Shown: positions 1 through 5,083 of the stretch, piece after piece
How the letters are laid out: each line of letters begins with the position of its first letter
Numbering within the stretch: the first letter of the stretch is position 1
DNA from: CAYSHJ01 sp964589725
GTDB taxonomy: Bacteria; Planctomycetota; Planctomycetia; Planctomycetales; Planctomycetaceae
Direction of reading: 5' to 3'
DNA: 16,485 bases
Assembly (NCBI GenBank): GCA_964589725.1
Contig: CAZPUJ010000599.1
Coordinates: forward strand, 1-16,485
Notes under the pieces: model-generated
The model's input: the letters and a program-made list of their open reading frames with translations, nothing else
Told to the model about the DNA's origin: nothing
Database searches by the model: none
Made by a program: the position numbers and the translations under genes

Positions 1-1025
1 ATCTGGCCGTCGGTGATCGAGATCACGTTGGTTGGGATGTACGCCGAGACTTCGCCGTCGAGCGTTTCGATGATCGGCAACGCGGTCAGCGAACCGCCGC
101 CGAGTTCATTGCTCAGTTTGGCCGATCGTTCGAGCAATCGGCTGTGACAGTAAAACACGTCTCCGGGGTACGCCTCGCGGCCGGGCGGACGTCGCACCAG
201 CAGCGACAACTGGCGATACGCCTGAGCCTGCCGAGTCAGGTCGTCGTACACGACCAGCGTGTGCTTGCCGTTGTACGTGAAATGCTCGGCCATCGCGCAT
301 CCGGCATACGGAGCGATGTATTGCAGCGGAGCCGGATCGGAACTCGTCGAGGAGACGATGATCGTGTAATCCATCGCACCGGCTTCTTTGAGCTTCTCGT
401 ACACCGCTGCGACGTTCGACGCTCGCTGTCCGCACGCGACGTACACGCAGATGACGTCGCCGCCCTTTTGATTGACGATCGTGTCGAGCGCGACAGCCGT
501 CTTGCCGGTCTTGCGGTCGCCGATGATCAGTTCTCGTTGACCGCGGCCAATAGGCGTCATCGAATCGACCGCCTTGATACCTGTCTGCAACGGCTGCTTC
601 ACCGGCTGCCGACCGGCGATGCCCGGAGCCGCATATTCCAGCGGCCGAGTGGCGGTTGCCAGGATCGGGCCTTTGCCGTCCAGCGGGTTGCCCAATGGGT
701 CGACCACGCGGCCGATCATTGCCTCGCCCACCGGGATCGACAGCAGCGCACCGGTCGTGCGGACTTCATCCCCTTCGGCGATCTTCAAGTAATCGCCGAG
801 GATGATGATGCCGACGGAATTTTCTTCCAAGTTGAAGACTTGTCCGCGTACGCCGTTCTGGAACTCGACCATTTCGCCAGACATCGCTGACGACAGGCCG
901 TAACAGCGAGCGATGCCGTCGCCCACTGCGAGCACGCGACCGACTTCAGCCGTTTCAATCTGGCCGCGAAAGTCTTCAATCTCCTTCTGGATGACTGAAG
1001 CGATTTCGTCCGCTTTGAATCTCAT
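1..1025 (-). CDS. atpA: ATP synthase F1 subunit alpha (partial, C-terminus beyond left edge)
   Basis: Alpha subunit of the F1 catalytic head, which forms the alpha3beta3 hexamer on the cytoplasmic face and carries the non-catalytic nucleotide sites. The first 341 residues are present and the frame runs off the left edge. Seen directly: start MRFKADEIASVIQKEI; the beta-barrel segment GRVLAVGDGIARCYGL at about 29-44; Walker A GDRKTGKT at 169-176; a Walker B-type strand HTLVVYDDLT; the motif PPGREAYPGDVFY; and SAYIPTNVISITDGQ at the edge. All are canonical and Walker A falls where it does in E. coli. The ATG at 1025 is chosen because the N-terminus matches the family and GGAG lies about 8 bases upstream. 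The start lies inside the end of atpH, giving a 50-base overlap that suggests translational coupling. atpG, atpD and atpC are expected further left. Confidence 0.98.
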   Translation of the reverse strand, partial: MRFKADEIASVIQKEIEDFRGQIETAEVGRVLAVGDGIARCYGLSSAMSGEMVEFQNGVRGQVFNLEENSVGIIILGDYLKIAEGDEVRTTGALLSIPVGEAMIGRVVDPLGNPLDGKGPILATATRPLEYAAPGIAGRQPVKQPLQTGIKAVDSMTPIGRGQRELIIGDRKTGKTAVALDTIVNQKGGDVICVYVACGQRASNVAAVYEKLKEAGAMDYTIIVSSTSSDPAPLQYIAPYAGCAMAEHFTYNGKHTLVVYDDLTRQAQAYRQLSLLVRRPPGREAYPGDVFYCHSRLLERSAKLSNELGGGSLTALPIIETLDGEVSAYIPTNVISITDGQ

Positions 1026-1617
1026 GGAGGCTCCTCTCGCGCAAACGGGCTCGGAGCTGTTTCAGCCGAGTCCGCAGCGAACTGTCATAAACGGTATCGT
1101 CCACGCGAATGACCATGCCGCCGATCAGCGACGGATCCGTCTCCGCTTCAAGAATCGGTTCAAATGCCAACGCGGTTCGCAGTCGGTCCGCGATCGCCCG
1201 CCGAGACTCGTCCGACAGCGGCTTTGCTGTCTTGACCGAGACTCGCTTACGACCCGACGCCTGCTCATTCTGAATCCGCGCCGCCTGCAAAATATTCGGC
1301 AACAGCTCGAGCCGATCATGCCGAGCCAACACTCGCAACAAGTTGGCAAAGAAGTCACTACCGCGACCGGCCACGACGCGATCAATCAACCTCAGCTTGT
1401 CGTCCTTGTTGACCATTGGAGACACGAGCAGCTTCTCGAAGTCAGCATTCTTGGCCAGCACGTCATCGACAAACGACTGCCCCTCTTCGATGGCCGCCTC
1501 AACGCCAATGGTGCTCTTGGCCGCTTCGAGAAACGCGCTGGCATAGACCTTCGCGATCTGAATCGCGCTGGGATCTTCCATCACGCTCGCCACTCGAGTT
1601 TTCTGCGGCTCGGACAT
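976..1617 (-). CDS. atpH: ATP synthase F1 subunit delta (OSCP-like)
   Basis: Delta subunit, which joins the F1 head to the b-subunit peripheral stalk. The protein has 213 residues, longer than the usual 175-180. An N-terminal extension of about 18 residues precedes the helical domain (IAKVYASAFLEAAK, 21-34), and the tail after the conserved C-terminal strand and helix is extended. The family signature is GGMVIRVDDTVYDSSLRTRL at 166-185. The last 16 or so codons overlap the atpA start, so the unusual tail (SGRNRFSHPEGD) may be shaped by the constraint of encoding the atpA N-terminus. The ATG at 1617 follows an AGGTGAG ribosome-binding site whose first bases (AAAGG) appear to come from the end of the repeat at 1624-1789. 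Clear identity from motif and operon position. Confidence 0.95.
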   Translation of the reverse strand: MSEPQKTRVASVMEDPSAIQIAKVYASAFLEAAKSTIGVEAAIEEGQSFVDDVLAKNADFEKLLVSPMVNKDDKLRLIDRVVAGRGSDFFANLLRVLARHDRLELLPNILQAARIQNEQASGRKRVSVKTAKPLSDESRRAIADRLRTALAFEPILEAETDPSLIGGMVIRVDDTVYDSSLRTRLKQLRARLRERSLHEIQSGRNRFSHPEGD

Positions 1618-1623
1618 GTCTCA

Positions 1624-1789
1624 CCTTTGGAGTGCGGTGGCTCGACACCGCTTTGGAATCTTTGCGAATCTTTGGATCGCCTTCGCAACGAAACTCGCTC
1701 TTCAATACTTCATCTCGCGACGCAAATCCAAAAAGGCTGCGTCAGAATTCCAAAGCGGTGTCGAGCCACCGCGCTCCCAAAGGGACTAC
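1624..1789. repeat. Long inverted repeat (MITE/REPIN-like) between atpF and atpH
   Basis: The arms 1624-1659 and 1747-1783 are inverted copies. A 26-base core (1747-1772) matches perfectly, and one mismatch plus one single-base indel fall towards the ends. Each arm holds a smaller palindrome (GCGGTG...CACCGC, 6-bp stem). An 87-base non-repeated centre separates them. Just outside the right arm, CTAC at 1786-1789 reads GTAG on the operon strand and includes the TAG stop of atpF. It fills nearly the whole 168-base gap between atpF and atpH. The outer sequence, if translated, gives peptides such as CGGSTPLW and RCRATALPKG, which I recall from spurious planctomycete ORFs; that is memory, not a search. 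Confidence 0.9.
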
Positions 1790-2385
1790 GTCTTCGATCC
1801 AATCTGCGACAGAGCATCTTTCACGAGGCGTTTCTGATCGTCGTCCGACAATGCTCGGCCGAGCACGTTTTCGGTGGCTCCGATCACGTTGGACGAGACG
1901 AAATCGAACAACTCCTTCATCGCCACGTCGCGAGCATGCTCGATCTCTTCGACCACTCGCTTCCGAGTCGCCTCAGCTTCTTTGTTGGCTACCGCGACGA
2001 TGTCCTGTTTCGTGTACTCGGCATCCCGGCGAGCTTCGGCCAAGATCTCCTTGACCTCTTCCTGCACCTTATCGAGTTTTTTCGCGTGCTCTGCCAGCAT
2101 CTTCTCGGCCTTGACTCGCGCGGACTCCGCGTCGGCCAACGCCTGCTTCACGCCCGCTTCACGCTGATCCAGAAATGAAATCAACGGCTGCCAGGCCTTC
2201 CATTTCAGGACGAACAGGTAGACCAGAAATGTGATCAGCGAGAAAATCGCCAAGTCAATTTTGAAGCCGAGCGGCGCACCTTGTTTGGCATGAGCGTCAT
2301 CGGCCGCCAAGACCGGCGTCGCGAAATCAGCGGCGCCCAAGAGCATTCCGATCGCCAACAGTCCCAGACCAATCAGCTTGCGCAT
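1786..2385 (-). CDS. atpF: ATP synthase F0 subunit b
   Basis: Subunit b forms the membrane-anchored peripheral stalk that holds F1 still against the rotor. The protein has 199 residues. Residues 1-27 look like a cleavable signal peptide (basic MRK, hydrophobic GLGLLAIGMLL, then TPVLA before ADD). A single membrane segment follows at about 44-62 (IDLAIFSLITFLVYLFVLKW). Residues 70-170 form a long charged helix rich in A, E, K and R, typical of the stalk (EAESARVKAEK-like spacing), then the delta-binding C-terminus. The ATG at 2385 is preceded by GAGGTG with a 5-base gap. The stop TAG at 1786-1788 lies inside the GTAG that ends the downstream repeat. Identity is secure from architecture and operon position. 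Confidence 0.95.
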   Translation of the reverse strand: MRKLIGLGLLAIGMLLGAADFATPVLAADDAHAKQGAPLGFKIDLAIFSLITFLVYLFVLKWKAWQPLISFLDQREAGVKQALADAESARVKAEKMLAEHAKKLDKVQEEVKEILAEARRDAEYTKQDIVAVANKEAEATRKRVVEEIEHARDVAMKELFDFVSSNVIGATENVLGRALSDDDQKRLVKDALSQIGSKT

Positions 2386-2407
2386 CGAAGCACCTCACGA
2401 AAGTGAA

Positions 2408-2465
2408 GTAGAATGGGCATTCTTGCCCGTCGCCTGCCTGTGACGGGCAAGAGTGACCGTCCTAC
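2408..2465. repeat. Paired REP-like palindrome between atpE and atpF
   Basis: The inverted arms 2408-2431 and 2442-2465 both begin with GTAG when read inward and match at 20 of 24 positions. The innermost 11 bases (TCTTGCCCGTC / GACGGGCAAGA) pair perfectly around a 10-base loop. The left arm is itself a small hairpin, GGGCA-TTCT-TGCCC. It fills most of the 89-base gap and would fold as a stable stem in the operon mRNA just downstream of atpE. No U-run follows on the transcript, so it looks less like a terminator than an mRNA-stability or processing structure. Confidence 0.85.
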
Positions 2466-2474
2466 ATTCGCAAA

Positions 2475-2786
2475 CTACTTCCCTTCCGGGAACGGCGTGC
2501 CATGGATGATGCAGACGATCAGCGCGAAGAACGTGGCCCCTTCGATGAGGGCCGCCGCGATGATCATGGCCGTTTGGATGTTGGCCGCCACTTCGGGCTG
2601 CCGAGCGATGCTTTCGACCGCCGCCGAACCAATCCGACCGATGCCGTAACCGGCTCCCAAGATCGCCAAACCCGCGCCGATTGCGCCGCCGATGATGGTG
2701 CCCGAGTCGGCTGCCGCCGATGCCGGAGTGGTCATCGCCACCAAGGCTGCCAGCGCCACACAACAAATCACAATGGATTGCTTCAC
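2475..2786 (-). CDS. atpE: ATP synthase F0 subunit c, with predicted signal peptide
   Basis: Subunit c forms the rotating ring that carries ions across the membrane. The precursor has 103 residues, longer than the usual 70-90 because of an N-terminal signal-like segment (MKQSIVICCVALAALVAMTT, then PASA before AADSG). Helix 1 is the glycine-rich GAGLAILGAGYGIGRIG, the polar loop is ARQPE at 61-65, and helix 2 carries the ion-binding carboxylate E82 in AALIEGATFFALIV. Aligned on ARQPE, the helix-1 glutamine of the Ilyobacter Na+ site is isoleucine here and the residue after E82 is glycine, so proton coupling is more likely (inference). The start is GTG at 2786, preceded by AAGGAGAGG. It lies between two hairpin-forming repeats. 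Confidence 0.95.
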   Translation of the reverse strand: MKQSIVICCVALAALVAMTTPASAAADSGTIIGGAIGAGLAILGAGYGIGRIGSAAVESIARQPEVAANIQTAMIIAAALIEGATFFALIVCIIHGTPFPEGK

Positions 2787-2849
2787 TTTGTCCTCTCCTT
2801 CTCAAACGAGTTGCCGGGGCGAACCCCGTTGGCCAATGAACCGATTACT

Positions 2850-2932
2850 GTAGGTCAGCCTTTCTAGGCTGACTTCTTTGTACCACGAACGACGTTGATG
2901 CCCATTCGGTCAGCCTCGAAAGGCTGACCTAC
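2850..2932. repeat. Paired REP-like palindrome between atpB and atpE
   Basis: The arms 2850-2873 and 2909-2932 are inverted copies with one mismatch in 24. Each starts with GTAG and is itself a hairpin: GTCAGCCT-TTCT-AGGCTGAC on the left and GTCAGCCT-TTCG-AGGCTGAC on the opposite strand of the right arm (8-9 bp stems). The 35-base spacer is unremarkable. The GTAG-then-hairpin layout in an inverted doublet is that of REPIN elements mobilised by RAYT transposases. It occupies half of the 159-base gap between atpB and atpE, within the operon transcript upstream of the atpE ribosome-binding site. Confidence 0.9.
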
Positions 2933-2945
2933 AAAGACCTAAAAA

Positions 2946-3968
2946 TTAGTGCGGATGCACAGCCATGCCGATGAACAGCGTTACCAAGAATGCGAAGATG
3001 TACGCCTGCAAGAACGCCACAAGCAACTCCAGCACCCCGACGCCGACTTGGCCCGCGATGCTTGCCGGAGTCACCATATAAAACAGGATGTTGTTGACCT
3101 CGAATGTTGCGATGAATCCCAAGAACACGGCAATGACCGTGTGACCAGCCATGATGTTCGCGAACAGACGCACGGCCAACACGCCATGCTTGATGAACAG
3201 GCCGAGCAGCTCGATGCACCAAATCATGATCGTGAGCGGCGGCTTCAGCAGGCCGGGCACGTCCATGCTGGGACACAGCGCCTTCCAAAACTGAACGGCA
3301 CCCAATTCTTTCGTCCCATAAAACACAGTTGCGCCGAATGCACACACAGCCAGCACTCCCGTGACGTTGATTTCGCCCGTCGGCGAGCCCAGCCACGGCA
3401 ACGCGCCGAGCAAGTTACAGATCAAGACATAGAAGAAACAACTCCAGACAAACGGCAAGTACTTGTCCGCAGGATGCCCCGTCTCGACCGCCGCGTGAGC
3501 CTGTTCGTGATGTCCATGTCCATCGTGCCCATGCCCGTGATCGTCGTGGCCATGATGGCCAGTGCCGATGGTCGGCCTCACGACGTTGTCACGGAGATAC
3601 AGCGCCAGGTATTCCCAAAGATTCCACCAACGGCCGCTGACTGGCCGACCGCCTTGAACTCGCTTGGCCAAGCCGATGGCAATCCACGCGACCAAAACCA
3701 CCGCGACGACCTGCAACACCATGAACTTGGTGAGCAGAAATCCAGAATGCTCGGCCGATTCGCCCGCGAAGGGTTGAGGAATCAGTATCTTGCCTTCCAT
3801 CGCCTCGTTCACTTTGTTCAGTGACGGATGGTGCAAATGCAAAGCCTCGGTGACATACCAAGGAGCAGCCTGCACGCTGTCGTATTTCTGCGACGACGTG
3901 AGGCCTCGGGGCACCTCAAAGAAGATGCTATCGCGAACGTGATGGAACGTGTCCGAATGGCCCGCCAT
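2946..3968 (-). CDS. atpB: ATP synthase F0 subunit a
   Basis: Subunit a is the membrane stator that forms the two half-channels for ions next to the c ring. The protein has 340 residues from the preferred ATG at 3968, which has GGAG with a 9-base gap. Seen: N-terminal segment with DTFHHVRDSIFFEVP and ILIPQPF; membrane helices at roughly 75-102 and 170-190 and several more to the end; the essential arginine R267 in LAVRLFANIMAGH; and the C-terminal helices ELLVAFLQAYIFAFLVTLF. A histidine-rich insert (about 138-154, His/Gly/Asp) follows RDNVVRPTIG. A longer frame starts at 4025, where TAATG overlaps the upstream stop, but its extra 19 residues are encoded by a repeat hairpin (3992-4016), so the shorter start is favoured. 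Confidence 0.95.
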   Translation of the reverse strand: MAGHSDTFHHVRDSIFFEVPRGLTSSQKYDSVQAAPWYVTEALHLHHPSLNKVNEAMEGKILIPQPFAGESAEHSGFLLTKFMVLQVVAVVLVAWIAIGLAKRVQGGRPVSGRWWNLWEYLALYLRDNVVRPTIGTGHHGHDDHGHGHDGHGHHEQAHAAVETGHPADKYLPFVWSCFFYVLICNLLGALPWLGSPTGEINVTGVLAVCAFGATVFYGTKELGAVQFWKALCPSMDVPGLLKPPLTIMIWCIELLGLFIKHGVLAVRLFANIMAGHTVIAVFLGFIATFEVNNILFYMVTPASIAGQVGVGVLELLVAFLQAYIFAFLVTLFIGMAVHPH

Positions 3969-3991
3969 GCGGCTGAACTCCGTAGCTTTCG

Positions 3992-4016
3992 CATTCCCAC
4001 ACCGCGCGTGGGAACG
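3992..4016. repeat. Short palindromic repeat between atpI-like gene and atpB
   Basis: TTCCCAC (3994-4000) and GTGGGAA (4008-4014) pair perfectly around a short GC-rich loop, and two more bases each side pair with one mismatch. It resembles the interspersed CGTTCCCACGC...GCGTGGGAATG palindrome that I recall from planctomycete and some other genomes (memory, not a search). It fills the 57-base gap between the atpI-like stop and the atpB start, ending about 10 bases before the atpB ribosome-binding site on the operon strand. Confidence 0.7.
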
Positions 4017-4024
4017 AGGACACA

Positions 4025-4486
4025 TTAACTCGGTACGGTGTGACTCGAACTCGGTACGGTGTGACTCGGCGACGAGACGGATGAACTCATCGGAACACTG
4101 TCCGTTGACTTCACAATCAGCAGAGTCTCAACCACCAGCGTCACCAGATAAAACACAATGAGCCAACTCAGGAATTCACGAACTCCGAAGTCGGCTCGCC
4201 ATTGATTGATCGCCAACGCTCCGACCAAAACCGCGAACATGCGCAGTCCGGAGCCCATCAAAAAAGCCATCGACTGGTTGTTGCCCAAGCCCAATAGGCC
4301 GACGATGAAAAACACCACGCAACCCGGCAACCAGCAGAGCAACGCCGAAATGGTCAGCCCTTCCAACCCTCGTGAGTCCGCCAGCCAATAGGCCGGTCCC
4401 GCCAAGATCACCCACAGCGCAAGCGTGCTTGCGGTGAGCATTCCGCAGCGCTGCCAGGCGATTCGCGTCGGGTTGTACCAGTTCAC
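4025..4486 (-). CDS. atpI: AtpI-like membrane protein of the ATP synthase operon
   Basis: A 153-residue polytopic membrane protein between the AtpZ-like gene and atpB, the usual place of AtpI, a factor that helps assemble the c ring in some bacteria. Four hydrophobic segments are visible at about 16-36, 44-66, 72-94 and 104-125, with a positively charged N-terminus (NPTRIAWQR). Sequence motifs of AtpI are weak, so the call rests on size, topology and position. The start is GTG at 4486, overlapping the upstream TGA as GTGA, which indicates translational coupling. The tail is serine-rich and ends in a tandem SHTVPSS repeat made by a 21-base duplication at 4027-4068. The stop TAA overlaps an ATG (TAATG) in the frame of atpB. 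Confidence 0.7.
   Translation of the reverse strand: MNWYNPTRIAWQRCGMLTASTLALWVILAGPAYWLADSRGLEGLTISALLCWLPGCVVFFIVGLLGLGNNQSMAFLMGSGLRMFAVLVGALAINQWRADFGVREFLSWLIVFYLVTLVVETLLIVKSTDSVPMSSSVSSPSHTVPSSSHTVPS
4027..4068. repeat. Perfect tandem duplication of 21 bases
   Basis: Two identical 21-base units, 4027-4047 and 4048-4068 (each begins AACTCGGTACGG on the plus strand), lie at the 3' end of the atpI-like gene. They are translated as repeated SHTVPS and preserve the frame and stop. Exact identity suggests a recent duplication. Confidence 0.9.
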
Positions 4487-4767
4487 TCGGAGGTTCCGGA
4501 ATCAGTGGGTGATTGTGAAATCGGTTTGTCGCGCGGCGTACCTGGCGGCGACGCCTTTTGAATTAACTGTTTCAAACTCATCGCTGCCGTGAATAGACCG
4601 AGACCAGCTCCGACCAACATCAGCCAGGGAGTCGTTCCCCAACGCAAATCCAGCCAGTAACCGAATCCTGCCGGCAAAGCCATCTCCAGCGAGATGGTCG
4701 TGATCTGCGAGACCCACCGTGATGCGGTGGCGACAGGAGGCTCGGAATCCTGGTGCGGAGCAGCCAT
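4483..4767 (-). CDS. atpZ: AtpZ-like small membrane protein (F0F1-ATPase gene 1 family)
   Basis: First gene of the operon, 94 residues. Proteins of the AtpZ / ATPase_gene1 family sit at the head of many atp operons; some have been linked to Mg2+/Ca2+ transport or to assembly. Seen: polar N-terminus, then two hydrophobic segments at about 21-39 and 46-66 with the family-like pattern GYWLD...WGTTPWLMLVGAGLGL, a short loop between them, and a polar Pro/Ser tail. The frame stays open upstream to 5016, but the ATG at 4767 is chosen because it has GAGG with a 7-base gap, gives a protein of family size, and lies just downstream of the promoter at 4799-4827. Its TGA overlaps the GTG start of the next gene. 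Confidence 0.75.
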   Translation of the reverse strand: MAAPHQDSEPPVATASRWVSQITTISLEMALPAGFGYWLDLRWGTTPWLMLVGAGLGLFTAAMSLKQLIQKASPPGTPRDKPISQSPTDSGTSE

Positions 4768-5080
4768 GGATTGCCTCAGGGACGGACAAGGGGGCGACAG
4801 TCTAGGAGTGCTCGAATGGACTGTCAAAGCTCTGGATGACAGCCTTTTCATCTTTTCCCAGCCTCGATGATCGCGCTTCTCAAGGTTGGGAACACCTCGG
4901 CTCCAACGCTCGTCATCGCTGGCCTGCGTGCCGTCGATCGGCGAGAACGATATGATCCGCCGTTCGTATCGAGCGATAATCAACCCGTGCTGTCGAAATT
5001 CAACGCAACCAAACATCGGCTCGCGAGGTATTCTTCATCGCGCCGCATCCGAAATCCGAATTCCGCCATCGGAGGTGATC
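4768..5080. other. Divergent intergenic region (atp operon / exported protein)
   Basis: 313 bases between two divergent genes. It contains the minus-strand promoter at 4799-4827 and the plus-strand ribosome-binding site at 5071. No convincing plus-strand promoter was found; TATGAT at about 4951 is a possible -10 but has no good -35. No repeat or RNA gene was seen here. Confidence 0.6.
4799..4827 (-). promoter_or_regulatory. Probable sigma70-type promoter of the atp operon
   Basis: On the minus strand, TTGACA (4827-4822, perfect -35) is separated by exactly 17 bases from TAGACT (4804-4799, 4 of 6 matches to TATAAT). Transcription would begin near 4790, giving a 5' leader of roughly 25 bases before the atpZ-like ATG at 4767. 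Seen in the sequence; function inferred. Confidence 0.65.
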
Positions 5081-5083
5081 GTG
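5071..5083 (+). promoter_or_regulatory. Strong ribosome-binding site that sets a GTG start
   Basis: GGAGGTGATC is fully complementary to the usual 3' end of bacterial 16S rRNA and is followed at once by GTG (5081), a 5-base gap from GGAGG. It sets the start of the next gene, after which a clean signal peptide begins. Confidence 0.8.

Noticed and set aside
913..2178. 421-codon plus-strand open frame opposite atpH and atpF
   Set aside because: It is antisense to two secure ATP synthase genes, runs through the repeat at 1624-1789, and has no protein-like features beyond repeat-derived peptides.
4886..5080. Longer start for the exported 691-residue protein
   Set aside because: It would place 65 residues before a clean signal peptide and ignore the near-perfect ribosome-binding site at 5071.
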